Shown: positions 38,430 through 48,582 of the stretch, piece by piece
Position numbering within the stretch: position 1 is the stretch's first letter
How the letters are laid out: each line of letters starts with the position of its first letter
Origin: CAVUXJ01 sp963814975
GTDB lineage: Bacteria > Acidobacteriota > Vicinamibacteria > Vicinamibacterales > CAVVIG01
Direction of reading: 5' to 3'
DNA length: 64,000 bases
NCBI GenBank assembly: GCA_963814975.1
Contig: CAWFFB010000015.1
Span: 1 to 64,000 of the forward strand
Made by a program: the position numbers and the translations under genes
Notes under the pieces: model-generated
What the model was told of the DNA's origin: nothing
Database searches by the model: none
Seen by the model: only the letters and a program-made list of their open reading frames with translations

Positions 38430-38582
38430 CACTGCCCCACGGCGTTCGTGCCGGGACGCCGGGGAATTCCCGCCGGCGCGGTTGGCGAGGCTCAAACTCA
38501 CTATAATTGTCGAGCGCCAACCCCGATCCAATGTCGCGGGCCGCTCGAGGGCTGCTTCTGTTTTCAAGCGTGGGAGGTAGGA

Positions 38583-39404
38583 ATGAAGCTCCTGATCACA
38601 TCGATTGTCGGCCTGCTGCCGTTGTCGGCATTGCTGATCGCTCAGGCCCCGGTGCCGAACAAAAGTGGCGTCTCGGTGGCCCTTGTCCATCTGATCGTGC
38701 GGAATCCACAGGAGCACAAGAAACTCTGGGTCGACATGCTCGGCGCTCAGGTGACATCCAGCGGGTCCTTGGAGCTCCTCAAACTGCCGGGCCTGTTTGT
38801 CAGCCTCGAGAAGGGCGAACCCATCGGCCCTTCGAACGGATCCAGCGTGAATCATGTGGGCTTGTGGATCAAGGATTACGATGCCATCAAAGCGAAGGTC
38901 ACCGCCAATCACCTCACCATCATTTCCGACAATTACAAGGCAGCCGAATGCGCATCGGCGCCAGGCACCCCTGCCTGTCAGATGACGATCGCTTTTCCTG
39001 ACGGCGTAGGGGTCGAGTTCACTGAAGACAAACAGTTGAGCAGTACCTCAGCGAGTCACCACATCCACATGCAAACGACCGATCCGCAGGGCCTGCGTGC
39101 GTGGTACGCCAAGACCCTCGGCGCCACCGAGGGCCTGCGCCGCGGCACGATCATGGCGGCGATGTTCGAACGCGGCGAAGTGGATTTCAACAAGGCTGCC
39201 GCCGCGCAAGAGCCAACGAAAGGCCGCGCGATCGACCATTTCGGCCTCGAGGTGAAGGGACTGGACGCACTCCGCAAGAAGCTGGAGGCGGAGGGCGTGA
39301 AGGTCGAGACGGGTGCCCGGCCGGGAACCAAACTCAAGAGCGCCTTCGTCACGGATCCCGTAGGTGCGCGAATTGAATTGATCGAGGGACTCCCCGCGAA
39401 CTGA
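38583..39404 (+). CDS. Exported VOC (glyoxalase/dioxygenase fold) protein
   Basis: ATG 38583 follows GGGAGG by 7 bases. Signal peptide KLLITSIVGLLPLSALLIA, then two VOC domains: residues 30-150 (VALVHLIVRNPQEHKKLW, then VNHVGLWIKDYDAIKAK) and 160-270 (HHIHMQTTDPQGLRAWYA, then IDHFGLEVKGLDALRK, ending ARIELIEG). Metal ligands are possible at the His residues and the final Glu. 273 residues, in one frame. Enzymes of this fold isomerise or cleave small molecules; export makes a binding or resistance role possible too. Substrate unknown. Confidence 0.8.
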   Translation: MKLLITSIVGLLPLSALLIAQAPVPNKSGVSVALVHLIVRNPQEHKKLWVDMLGAQVTSSGSLELLKLPGLFVSLEKGEPIGPSNGSSVNHVGLWIKDYDAIKAKVTANHLTIISDNYKAAECASAPGTPACQMTIAFPDGVGVEFTEDKQLSSTSASHHIHMQTTDPQGLRAWYAKTLGATEGLRRGTIMAAMFERGEVDFNKAAAAQEPTKGRAIDHFGLEVKGLDALRKKLEAEGVKVETGARPGTKLKSAFVTDPVGARIELIEGLPAN

Positions 39405-39471
39405 CTGGCGGGTGGTTTGTCGTCCGTCACGAGAGTTCCGTCGTGGAGACCCCTGGGCCGGAAGTATTGGA

Positions 39472-40083
39472 TCAGCCTGGTGCGGGCCGCTCGGTGACAC
39501 GTTTGCCCGATGCTCCCGGCAGCGGCGCTTTGGCGCCGTCCTGAGCTTCCCCGTTCAGAAGGGCGTCGATGTTCGGGTAGGCATAAATTGTGGGGGCCTG
39601 ATCCTGCGCCAACCCCCCTGTGTCGGCCGTGGGCCCATAGTTGCTGTGCACGTCGTGCCCCAGCATGCGGAGCATGGCCATGAGCTGCCCTCGATGGTGG
39701 GACGTATGGGTCATGCGCCGTGTCATGATCCAGGCTCGTGAACGTCGCACATCAAAGAACGGTCGTACCTCTTCCCACCACGGCTCGCGCTGCTCACGCA
39801 AGATCTGAAGGCGTTTCCCGCTGTCCTCAGCGTAGCGCTTGATGAACTCCAATCGGGTTTCCTCTTGTGGGAGGGGTGGGGCGGCGACGTCGATGCCCAG
39901 CATGTTGCGAAACCACAGATCCTCGCTCACGCACTGGTGGACCATCTGCTCGTGCACGCTGCGTCCTCGAGGGTCGTCCCGGCGTGGGCGCACCGGCAAC
40001 TCGACGTCCTTGAACTCGCTCCATACGCTGATCACTTTGAGACACTCCGAGGCGTAGGTGTCGACGAGAAACTCGTATTTCAT
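39472..40083 (-). CDS. DinB-family protein
   Basis: 203 residues from ATG 40083 (MKYEFLVDTYASECLKVISV). The four-helix DinB fold shows SVHEQMVHQCVSEDLWFRNM and the metal-binding end TRRMTHTSHHRGQLMAML. A Pro/Ala-rich tail follows (APLPGASGKRVTERPAPG). DinB proteins are metal-dependent thiol transferases or proteins of unknown role. A longer in-frame start has an Arg-rich leader and is unlikely. A second DinB protein is at 60014. Confidence 0.85.
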   Translation of the reverse strand: MKYEFLVDTYASECLKVISVWSEFKDVELPVRPRRDDPRGRSVHEQMVHQCVSEDLWFRNMLGIDVAAPPLPQEETRLEFIKRYAEDSGKRLQILREQREPWWEEVRPFFDVRRSRAWIMTRRMTHTSHHRGQLMAMLRMLGHDVHSNYGPTADTGGLAQDQAPTIYAYPNIDALLNGEAQDGAKAPLPGASGKRVTERPAPG

Positions 40084-40573
40084 GAGACGTCTCCGCCTTC
40101 TGAGGCTGTCATCACGTGTGCTCGAGGTCGTAATCGACCGGCGTTCGAACCGTGGTTTTGTCCAGAAGCCCGCGGCTCTCCTAGCGAACCCTAACCCATC
40201 TCCGGGGGCTCTCCCGCGATCAATCGCCGCAGGCGCCCGCATCAGAAGTCTAGGCTATAACCCATGTTGAATCAGTTGTTTGCCGTCATCCTATCGGTGG
40301 CAGATTGAGGTCTCAGGCTGGAAGCTGCGCCAAGGAGGCTTCTCTTCGCAGTCAGCCCAGGGCGCAGCGCCTCCGGAGAGTATCAGCCAGAGCGCGATTC
40401 CGGTGTTTTCCAGTGTGACAACGACGTCCGGCAGCTATACTCTTTCCGGAAAAGCTGTCTCGATCTCTGTCGGATTGCTGTCGGCGTTCGCAGACCAGGC
40501 CGGTGGCGGAAGCGCGTCGTGGGCTCTGCTCAACTTGTAAAATCAGTCAGCGGAATCACAGGGAGGACGAATT
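40084..40573. other. Intergenic, possible gene fragment
   Basis: About 490 bases. Positions 40280-40540 hold an open plus-strand frame that ends SYTLSGKAVSISVGLLSAFA and ASWALLNL. Its Ser/Thr-rich strands could be the end of a lost surface protein, but it has no start signal and no family I know. The promoter of the next gene should lie near 40500. Confidence 0.3.
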
Positions 40574-42088
40574 ATGGCGAGAGGATTTTGGCTGTCGTTG
40601 AGCCTCGCGGTGCTCATGGCAGGATCACCCGCGGCGCAGGATGCACGTAGCGTCTTGCAGGCTGCCGCGAAAGCGATGGGCGTGAGCGACGTGAAATCCA
40701 TTCAGTACACCGGCACCGGCTGGCAGGGGATGGTCGGGCAGAATTTCGCCCCGGATCAGGATTGGCCGCGGGTGGATCTGACGAGCTATACGCGGACGAT
40801 TGATTTCGACTCGATGTCGTCGAAAGAGGAATACGTCCGGGTGCAGGGCAACCATCCGCCGAGAGGCGGTGGCGCCGGGTTTCCGTTCCTGACCGAACAG
40901 CGGGTCACCAATCTTGTCAGCGGCAACTACGCGTGGACCTTGAACGCGAAAGGAGAACCCGTTCCTCAGCCGGCCGCCGCCGAGCTGCGGCGCCTCGAGA
41001 TCCTCCTTACGCCGTGGGGATTCCTCAAGGGCGCGATGGCGCCGGGCGCGAACCCGATTTTAGTCACGCGCAATGAGGGTGGAGGCAGGGTGAACGTGGT
41101 CTCGTATGTCGCGCTCGGGAAGTATCGGGTCAATGGCACGATCGACGCTCAGAACATGGTCGGGCGGGTGCAGACCTGGGTTCCCAACCCTGTCGTCGGC
41201 GACCTGTACTACGAAAACGTCTACACCAACTACCGGGATATGGGCGGCGTGAAGATTCCCCGGTTCCATCAGCATCAGGATTATGACGACGGCGCGAGCT
41301 TCCCGAATGTCAGCGGCGGCGATCATGCCTTTGGTCTGGAAACCGTCTCGGACGTTAAAACGAATGTGGCGAACGCCGCGCTCGCGGTTCCAAACGAAGT
41401 ACAGAAAGCTGCGATTGAGCCTGTCCGCGTGCAGTCACAGAAGCTGGGCGATGGCCTGTGGTTGATCGCAGGAGGCTCCCACAACAGCCTGGCCGTCGAG
41501 TTCGGCGACCATGCGACCGTTATCGAGGCGCCCTTGAATGAGGAGCGGTCGCTTGCGGTGATCGCCGAAGTGAACAAGCTCATTCCAAACAAGCCGATCA
41601 AGTTTGTCGTGAATACGCATCATCACTGGGACCATCTGGGTGGAATCCGCACCTACGTCCACGAGGGTGCGACCATCATCACGCATGAAGCAAACCGCCC
41701 CTACTACCAGGAAGTCTTGCGGGCGAGGCCGTGGAGTTTGCAGCCCGACCGGTTTTCGCTGCACCCACCGGAGGAGTGGTCGGAAGGCTACATCTTCGAG
41801 ACCGTGCGGGAAAAATACATCCTCGGTGACGCCACGAGAACCGTCGAGCTCCACAACATCGTGGGTCTCCCCCATGCATTGGGCATGCTGATCGTGTATT
41901 TCCCGAAGGAGAAAATCGTCGTGCAGGCGGACCTCTACAATCCGGCCGCGGCCGCCCCCAACGCCAACAACCGGACGTTCAACCAGAACCTTCAGCGCCT
42001 GAAGCTGGATGTCACATCGATCGTGGGTATTCACGGAAATCCAACGCCGATGGCGCAGTTCACGCAGTTCATGACCAAAGCGAAGTGA
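40574..42088 (+). CDS. Exported metallo-beta-lactamase-fold protein, copy 2
   Basis: ATG follows AGGGAGG by 9 bases. 504 residues in one frame. Signal peptide ARGFWLSLSLAVLMAGSPAA, then DARSVLQAAAKAMGVSD. Residues 25-270 form a beta-rich domain shared only with copies 1 and 3. The hydrolase domain has GSHNSLAVEFGDHATVIEAP, the zinc motif THHHWDH near residues 347-353, and a late His in VVQADLYNPA and IVGIHGN. It resembles quinoprotein-relay and SoxH-type zinc hydrolases. Lies upstream of a BI-1 gene, without clear operon linkage. Substrate unknown. Confidence 0.85.
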   Translation: MARGFWLSLSLAVLMAGSPAAQDARSVLQAAAKAMGVSDVKSIQYTGTGWQGMVGQNFAPDQDWPRVDLTSYTRTIDFDSMSSKEEYVRVQGNHPPRGGGAGFPFLTEQRVTNLVSGNYAWTLNAKGEPVPQPAAAELRRLEILLTPWGFLKGAMAPGANPILVTRNEGGGRVNVVSYVALGKYRVNGTIDAQNMVGRVQTWVPNPVVGDLYYENVYTNYRDMGGVKIPRFHQHQDYDDGASFPNVSGGDHAFGLETVSDVKTNVANAALAVPNEVQKAAIEPVRVQSQKLGDGLWLIAGGSHNSLAVEFGDHATVIEAPLNEERSLAVIAEVNKLIPNKPIKFVVNTHHHWDHLGGIRTYVHEGATIITHEANRPYYQEVLRARPWSLQPDRFSLHPPEEWSEGYIFETVREKYILGDATRTVELHNIVGLPHALGMLIVYFPKEKIVVQADLYNPAAAAPNANNRTFNQNLQRLKLDVTSIVGIHGNPTPMAQFTQFMTKAK

Positions 42089-42472
42089 TACGGGGAACGC
42101 GGCGGTGGGCGCTGAGCCCTCCGCCGCGGTCCGCTCATCAGCGAGCGTTTTGCCAGCCTCCTCTGAATCTGCAGTCCCGATCACGCCACGAACAACTTCA
42201 TGAGTCAGGATCGGGGGTCGCAGAGCGTGCCTCGATGATCGTGATTTCGGCGGTTATTCCGATCTTCATTTTGGTGTCGTCGACAGTTGACAGTTCACGA
42301 CAGACCGCAGGCGTCGAGGTCAAGACGACCTGTCGACTGTGAACTGTTGACCGTGAACGACGCTACACCGAAGTGGAAAGCGCTATAGCGCTGCACCAGC
42401 GGGAACAACCCCGGGAACTCCGCGATCGGCCGGAGAGGCAAGGGAAGTAGAATACGGGCCAAGGAGCAATCA
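42089..42472. other. Intergenic with imperfect inverted repeat
   Basis: At 42281-42298 (CGACAGTTGACAGTTCAC) and 42331-42351 (TGTCGACTGTGAACTGTTGAC) there are inverted arms of ACAGTTCAC type, about 35 bases apart. No gene is visible. It may be a small dispersed repeat. Confidence 0.4.
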
Positions 42473-43228
42473 ATGGCAGGCGTGATGACGATGCGATCCG
42501 GCAACCCGGCGCTGACAGCCGATACATTCGCGAAGTACGGGGCGGTTCCCGATACCGAGCAGATGACGCTCGGGGGAACGGTCAACAAGACGGCTCTTTC
42601 GCTCGGCATTTTGCTGGTGGCCGCCAGCTACGTCTGGAACCGCGGTGCGGACAATCCCGGTCTGGGGGCGTGGATCATGGTCTCGGTCGTGGCGGGGTTC
42701 GTCGTCGCCCTGGTCACGGTCTTCAAGCAGACGTGGGCGCCCTACACAACACCGGCCTACGCGGCCCTCGAAGGTATCGCACTCGGCGGGATCTCGGTCG
42801 TGTTCGAGGCCAGGTATCCCGGGATCGTCAGTCAGGCGGTGTTTCTCACCTTTGGGACGCTCGGCGCGCTGCTCGTGGCGTACCGGTCTGGTGTGATCCG
42901 TGCCACAGAGAACTTCAAGCTCGGGGTGGTGGCCGCCACGGGCGGGATTGCACTGCTGTACCTTCTGAGCTTCATCCTCGGGTTCTTCGGGATCAATGTG
43001 CCGTTGATTCACTCCAGCGGAACGTTCGGCATCCTGTTCAGCTTGTTCGTGGTTGTGATCGCCGCGCTCAATCTTGTCCTGGACTTCGACTTCATCGAAC
43101 AGGGAGTGGCGCGAGGCGCGCCAAAGCACATGGAGTGGTACGGCGCGTTCGGACTGCTTGTGACTCTGGTGTGGTTGTACCTGGAAATCCTGCACCTGCT
43201 GGCCAAGCTTCAGTCCCGGGAGCGCTGA
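42473..43228 (+). CDS. Bax inhibitor-1 / YccA family membrane protein
   Basis: 251 residues, seven membrane helices from residue 40 on. The polar N-terminus has RSGNPALTADTFAKYG, typical of this YccA-like group. Signature parts: TTPAYAALEGIALGGISVVF and LVLDFDFIEQGVARGAP, with the DFDxIE acid pair that forms the pH-sensitive latch in BI-1 proteins. Likely a calcium-leak or proton-linked channel in the inner membrane. Start ATG is 10 bases after AAGGAG. Confidence 0.9.
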   Translation: MAGVMTMRSGNPALTADTFAKYGAVPDTEQMTLGGTVNKTALSLGILLVAASYVWNRGADNPGLGAWIMVSVVAGFVVALVTVFKQTWAPYTTPAYAALEGIALGGISVVFEARYPGIVSQAVFLTFGTLGALLVAYRSGVIRATENFKLGVVAATGGIALLYLLSFILGFFGINVPLIHSSGTFGILFSLFVVVIAALNLVLDFDFIEQGVARGAPKHMEWYGAFGLLVTLVWLYLEILHLLAKLQSRER

Positions 43229-43306
43229 AAGGAGACTCTCACAGGATTCCAAGGCGCGGCGCCCGGCAGTCACGATCAAGAACCGCCGTTCAGCTACCAT
43301 AGGGGA

Positions 43307-43714
43307 ATGGCTCTCGACGAACGCACGCTGTTCACGGATAGACCGGAAACCCGGCCTGGGCGGTACCAGTGCCCTAAGTGCCGGCGGACCGGCGAATACA
43401 GCATTCGTTGGGTGCGGCGTTCGAAGAAAGATCGGCTCCCGGCCGGTGCCGACGAAAACGACCGGATCAAGTTCGCGAAGCTACGCGACCACCTGCTCCG
43501 TCTCGACGACGAGGTCACGTGCAAGGCTTGCGGCAGGAAGTTCGAGATCCCCTCGCAGCATTCCCTGATGTTCGTGGATCAACTCGCCGGTCTACCGAAC
43601 GAGGCCGAACTGGAGCGGGAGATCAACGTCGCGGCGGGAGAACCGGAACCCGAGCCTGAACGCAAGCCGGCGTTGCCCGCACGGTTCACACGCAAGTCGA
43701 GTGGTTGGAAGTAG
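43307..43714 (+). CDS. Zinc-ribbon protein, unknown
   Basis: 135 residues. CPKC (YQCPKCRRTGEYSIRW) and CKAC (EVTCKACGRKFEIPS) make a four-Cys zinc ribbon with a basic, Asp-rich insert of about 45 residues. The C-terminal 40 residues are acidic then Pro/Lys-rich (EPEPEPERKPALPARFTRK) and probably disordered. No catalytic motif. It lies 78 bases after the BI-1 gene in the same direction. Could bind nucleic acid or a protein partner. Confidence 0.65.
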   Translation: MALDERTLFTDRPETRPGRYQCPKCRRTGEYSIRWVRRSKKDRLPAGADENDRIKFAKLRDHLLRLDDEVTCKACGRKFEIPSQHSLMFVDQLAGLPNEAELEREINVAAGEPEPEPERKPALPARFTRKSSGWK

Positions 43715-43964
43715 CTTCGGCTTCATCAGTTGATCGGCGGGGCCGATCGCGGCCCGGCGGAACGCGCGCTGACCTTCGACTCCAGCTCCCGCGAACCGGG
43801 CGTTCAGCCCGTTCGCCGCTCCTGTACCGATTGCACGACCTGAAGGACCAGCCCGCGCGGCGCAAACCGAAACAGGTTCGCCACCAGTTTTCAGAGGTGC
43901 CCGCGCGTGGGTGAAAAGCGCGGGCAGCGGCGCGGGACGGCTTCTTCGGTCGCGCCCGGCCGCG

Positions 43965-44414
43965 CTAGGCGGGAGGCGAGGCTGGCGCCGACGTGGCCAG
44001 GATCGCGTCCTGCGGCCGCGGGATGATGAGCCACGCGACCACGTACGCGATGACCCCGCCGATTCCCGCGCCACACAGAATCGACAGGATCACCCAGAGC
44101 AGCCGGACTGGCGTCGCATCGACGCCGAAGTGTTCTGCGAGACCGCCGCAGACGCCGGCGATTTTCTTGTCAGTGGCGGACCGGGTGAGCCGCCGCACGG
44201 CGGGTGCCGGCGCCGGTGCCGTCGCCTCCGGGATCACCAGCCACGCCGCAAGGTAGGCGAGCACGCCACCAATGAGCATACCGGGAACGATGGAAAAGAC
44301 GACCCAGGTGGCGCGGACGAGGACCACGTCGACTTCGAAGTAGTTGGCGATTCCCGCGCACACTCCGGCAATTGTGCCTTCGGATCGCGAACGGGTGAGA
44401 CGACGAATGACCAT
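43965..44414 (-). CDS. Double PspC-domain membrane protein
   Basis: 149 residues from ATG 44414 (MVIRRLTRSRSEGTIAGVCA). It contains two tandem PspC units: GTIAGVCAGIANYFEVDVVLV with a helix pair, and DKKIAGVCGGLAEHFGVDATP with another. Each has the conserved IAGVCxGIAxxFxVD core and a membrane segment ending WLVIPEAT or WLIIPRPQ. PspC proteins sense envelope stress with PspA-type systems, none of which is in the window. A longer start to 44636 adds an unlikely Cys/Arg-rich leader. Confidence 0.85.
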   Translation of the reverse strand: MVIRRLTRSRSEGTIAGVCAGIANYFEVDVVLVRATWVVFSIVPGMLIGGVLAYLAAWLVIPEATAPAPAPAVRRLTRSATDKKIAGVCGGLAEHFGVDATPVRLLWVILSILCGAGIGGVIAYVVAWLIIPRPQDAILATSAPASPPA

Positions 44415-44692
44415 GAATGGCCTCCGTATACCTTTGACGGATGGGACGAAGCGCCGGTTCCATCGTGCGCGGCCGGAACCCCTCGTCCAATCTTGCAGCG
44501 GCTCATCGATCGACGGGCATGGAAGTGCTAGAGTGGACGGGGCAAACGAGGCGGGGGCCCATGCGGCGCACCGTCGTTTCGTGTTCGCATTCACAATGCT
44601 CGACATCGACCGCGTTGTGCCTCTGAACGAGGCCAACGTCGATGAGTATCTCTTTCACAGAACCCAGTTCGTTTACCAAGGGAGAGAGTGCG

Positions 44693-46487
44693 ATGAGATG
44701 CTCGATTAAGGAATGTCTCCTGACCACGGCCCTGCTGTGCGCCCTGGGATTGACGGGGCATGCCCAGGCGCCCACGCCGGCGCCACCCACGCCGACCACG
44801 AGAACCGTGCGACCCGTGTCGAATTTCGTCACGGTGACCGACCAGATCATGCAGGCGCCCAAGCCCGAGGATTGGCTGATCCATCGGGGCAACTATCAAG
44901 CCTGGGGCTATAGCCCGCTCGACCGGATCAACAAGACCAACGTCAAGACGCTGCAACTGGTCTGGTCGCGCGCCATGGAGCCCGGCATCAACCAGGCGAC
45001 GCCGCTCGTCTACAACGGCGTGATGTATGTGGGAAATCCCGGCGACGTGATCCAGGCGATCGATGCCGCCACTGGCGACCTGATGTGGGAATACCGGCAC
45101 CCGATGCCGCCGGCCACGTCGTTCCGCAACAACCTCGGACAACGCAAGCGCAGCATCGCGCTGTATGGGGACCACGTCTACACCGTGACCTGGGACAATA
45201 TCGTCGTCGCGCTCGAGGCGCGCACCGGCAACGTGGCCTGGCAGACCGATCGCGGCGGCGACTTCTACATCAGCAACTCGACCGGCCCGATCGTGGCCAA
45301 CGGCGTGGTCGTCGCGGGCAGCACGTGCCAGGTGGCTCCGCACGGCTGCTACGTCAGCGGCCACGACGCCAAGAGCGGCAAGGAGCTCTGGCGCAAGACG
45401 TTGATTCCCCGCCCGGGCGAGCCCGGAGACGAGACCTGGGCCGGCTCGCTGTTCGAGACCCGTTGGATGACCGGCGTCTGGGGGCAGCTCACCTACGATC
45501 CCGAGCTCGATCTGGTCTTCTTCGGATCGAGCGCCGTCGGCCCCGCCTCGGAGGCGCAGCGCAACATGCCGGGCGCGACCATGGCCGGCACCAACACGCG
45601 CTTCGCGGTTCGGCCCAAGACCGGCGAAATCGTCTGGAAGCACCAGGTCCTGCCGCGCGACAACTGGGATCAGGAATGCACCTTCGAAATGATGATCATC
45701 AACACACCGGTCAATCCCGATCCCGCCGGCATGCTGGCGGTCAATCCGGATGCGCGCCGCGGGCCGCGCAAGACGCTGACCGGCGTCCCGTGCAAGACCG
45801 GCATCGCCTGGAGCTTCGACGCCGCCAACGGCGAGTTCCTGTGGGCGAAGCCGACCGTTGAGCAGAACCTCGTCGCCCGGATCGACCCGAAGGGCCTCGT
45901 CACGGTCAACGAGGACGTCGTGCTCAAGGAGGTCGGGAAGACCTATAACATCTGCCCGACCTACAACGGGGGCCGCGACTGGCCGCAAGGCGCCTACAAT
46001 CCGCGATCCAACGTCATGTTCATGCCGCTGTCGAATCTCTGCATCAGCACGACCGCGCGCACCGATCGCGGCCCTGCGCCGCAGTTCGTCTACAACACGA
46101 CCAACGTCGGCAAGTTCGCAACCGGCAAAGACAAGGTCGGCCGCATCGACGCGATCTCGGTCGAGACCGGCAAGACCCTGTGGAGCTGGGAGACGCGGGT
46201 CACGAACTACTCGCCGGTCCTGGCGACCGGCGGCGGCCTGCTGTTCAACGGCTCTATGGACCGGTACCTGCGGGCGCTCGATGCCGATAACGGAAACGTC
46301 GTGTGGCAGACGCGGCTTCCCTCGCAAGCGGTCGGTGGCACCGTGACGTATTCGGTCAACGGCCGTCAATACGTCGCCATTGCCGCCGGTGGGGGCGCGA
46401 TCGCGGCCATCGGCGTGGGCATGACTCCAGAGGCGGACACGAGCCAGCGGCAGCAACGCCATGTACGTCTTCGCGCTGCCGCAATAG
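44693..46487 (+). CDS. PQQ-dependent alcohol-type dehydrogenase, copy 1
   Basis: Signal peptide (SIKECLLTTALLCALGLTG), then an eight-bladed quinoprotein propeller of the methanol/ethanol dehydrogenase type: WLIHRGNYQAWGYSPLDRI, then IDAATGDLMWEYRHPMPP, EIVWKHQVLPRDNWDQEC (candidate catalytic Asp region) and LRALDADNGNVVWQTRLPS. No cytochrome domain. One extra base near 46444 makes the end differ (ADTSQRQQ for ADTTSGSN); corrected, the protein ends YVFALPQ at 46487 with 597 residues, like copy 2. Periplasmic. It probably passes electrons to a separate c-type cytochrome. Confidence 0.85.
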
Positions 46488-46671
46488 CCGGGTTGATTTG
46501 CGCTTGTTTGCATTTGCGCTGGCGGGTTCAGGGCATCCTCCATCCGCCAGCGGACTTCTGCTCCTCAGGCATTTGGAATGCCCGACGTCGACACGGTACG
46601 GGTCTGAAGCAGGTCACTTCAACGAGAAGCTTTTTGTCAACAGGACCTGGATTTGAACCAAGGAGGGTGCG

Positions 46672-48465
46672 ATGAGATGCCCGATTAAGGAATGTCTCCT
46701 GACTACGGCCCTGCTGTGCGCCCTGGGATTGACGGGGCAGGCCCAGGCGCCCACGCCGGCGCCACCCACGCCGACCACGAGAACCGTGCGACCGGTGTCG
46801 AATTTCGTCACGGTGACCGACCAGATCATGCGGGCGCCCAAGCCCGAGGATTGGCTGATCCATCGGGGCAACTATCAAGCCTGGGGCTATAGCCCGCTCG
46901 ACCGGATCAACAAGACCAACGTCAAGACGCTGCAACTGGTCTGGTCGCGCGCCATGGAGCCCGGCATCAACCAGGCGACGCCGCTCGTCTACAACGGCGT
47001 GATGTATGTGGGAAATCCCGGCGACGTGATCCAGGCGATCGATGCCACCACTGGCGACCTGATGTGGGAATACCGGCACCCGATGCCGCCGGCCACGTCG
47101 TTCCGCAGCAACCACGGACAACGCAAGCGCAGCATCGCGCTGTATGGCGACCACGTCTACACCGTGACCTGGGACAATGTCGTCGTCGCCCTCGAGGCGC
47201 GCACCGGCAACGTGGCCTGGCAGACCGATCGCGGCGGCGACTTCTACATCAGCAACTCGACCGGCCCGATCGTGGCCAACGGCGTGGTCGTCGCGGGCAG
47301 CACGTGCCAGGTGGCTCCGCATGGCTGCTACGTCAGCGGCCACGACGCCAAGAGCGGCAAGGAGCTCTGGCGCAAGACGTTGATTCCCCGCCCGGGCGAG
47401 CCCGGAGACGAGACCTGGGCCGGCTCGCTGTTCGAGACCCGTTGGATGACCGGCGTCTGGGGGCAGCTCACCTACGATCCCGAGCTCGATCTGGTCTTCT
47501 TCGGATCGAGCGCCGTCGGCCCCGCCTCGGAGGCGCAGCGCAACATGCCGGGCGCGACCATGGCCGGCACCAACACGCGCTTCGCGGTTCGGCCCAAGAC
47601 CGGCGAAATCGTCTGGAAGCACCAGGTCCTGCCGCGCGACAACTGGGATCAGGAATGCACCTTCGAAATGATGATCATCAACACACCGGTCAATCCCGAT
47701 CCCGCCGGCATGCTGGCGGTCAATCCGGATGCGCGCCGCGGGCCGCGCAAGACGCTGACCGGCGTCCCGTGCAAGACCGGCATCGCCTGGAGCTTCGACG
47801 CCGCCAACGGGGAGTTCCTGTGGGCGAAGCCGACCGTTGCGCAGAACCTCGTCGCCCGGATCGATCCGAAGGGCCTGGTCACCGTCAACGAGGACGTCGT
47901 GCTCAAGGAGGTCGGGAAGGCCTATGAAATCTGCCCGACCTACAACGGGGGCCGCGACTGGCCGCAAGGCGCCTACAATCCGCGATCCAACGTCATGTTC
48001 ATGCCGCTGTCGAATCTCTGCATCAGCACGACCGCGCGCACCGATCGCGGCCCTGCGCCGCAGTTCGTCTACAACACGACCAACGTCGGCAGGTTCGCAC
48101 CCGGCAAGGACAAGGTGGGCCGCATCGACGCGATCTCGGTCGAGACCGGCAAGACGGTGTGGAGCTGGGAGACGCGGGTCACGAACTACTCGCCGGTCCT
48201 GGCGACCGGGGGCGGCCTGCTGTTCAACGGCGGTATGGACCGTTACCTGCGGGCGCTCGATGCCGATAACGGACAAGTCGTGTGGCAGACGCGGCTTCCC
48301 TCGCAAGCGGTCGGTGGCACCGTGACGTATTCGGTCAACGGCCGTCAATACGTCGCCATCGCCGCCGGCGGCGGCCCGATCGCTGCCATCGGCGTGGGCA
48401 TGACTCCAGAGGCGGACACGACCTCCGGCAGCAACGCCATGTACGTCTTCGCGCTGCCGCAATAG
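46672..48465 (+). CDS. PQQ-dependent alcohol-type dehydrogenase, copy 2
   Basis: 597 residues in one uninterrupted frame after AAGGAGGG. Nearly the same protein as copy 1: differences include S4P in the leader, N/S in the SFRNNLGQ segment, and TYNICP against AYEICP. The tryptophan-docking motifs (IDATTGDLMWEYRHP and AISVETGKTVWSWETRV) and the two Cys of STCQVAPHGCY are kept. Periplasmic PQQ enzyme, substrate unknown. Because it is intact, it is the better reference of the two copies. Confidence 0.9.
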   Translation: MRCPIKECLLTTALLCALGLTGQAQAPTPAPPTPTTRTVRPVSNFVTVTDQIMRAPKPEDWLIHRGNYQAWGYSPLDRINKTNVKTLQLVWSRAMEPGINQATPLVYNGVMYVGNPGDVIQAIDATTGDLMWEYRHPMPPATSFRSNHGQRKRSIALYGDHVYTVTWDNVVVALEARTGNVAWQTDRGGDFYISNSTGPIVANGVVVAGSTCQVAPHGCYVSGHDAKSGKELWRKTLIPRPGEPGDETWAGSLFETRWMTGVWGQLTYDPELDLVFFGSSAVGPASEAQRNMPGATMAGTNTRFAVRPKTGEIVWKHQVLPRDNWDQECTFEMMIINTPVNPDPAGMLAVNPDARRGPRKTLTGVPCKTGIAWSFDAANGEFLWAKPTVAQNLVARIDPKGLVTVNEDVVLKEVGKAYEICPTYNGGRDWPQGAYNPRSNVMFMPLSNLCISTTARTDRGPAPQFVYNTTNVGRFAPGKDKVGRIDAISVETGKTVWSWETRVTNYSPVLATGGGLLFNGGMDRYLRALDADNGQVVWQTRLPSQAVGGTVTYSVNGRQYVAIAAGGGPIAAIGVGMTPEADTTSGSNAMYVFALPQ

Positions 48466-48582
48466 CCGGGTTGGCGCGTTTCTCGTGCGTGTACGCCGGC
48501 GGTTCGGGGCCTCTCGATCCGCCGGCGGCCCACTTCCGCCGGTCCATTCCAGACCGGGTGCGCTTGCTCGGCGCCTCCCGAT

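Larger units (their letters stand above)
44680..48465 (+). repeat. Tandem duplication of the PQQ dehydrogenase gene
   Basis: Two units starting about 1979 bases apart, each with the same ribosome binding region (GTGCGATGAGATGC) and 597 codons. Differences are scattered and mostly silent. The 184 bases between the genes are not repeated after copy 2. Confidence 0.85.

Noticed and set aside
44591..48462. Two long antisense frames of about 650 codons opposite the PQQ dehydrogenase genes
   Set aside because: They mirror the codon pattern of the real genes on the plus strand, are rich in Arg, Ala, Val and His, and have no domain. The plus-strand proteins have signal peptides and clear motifs.
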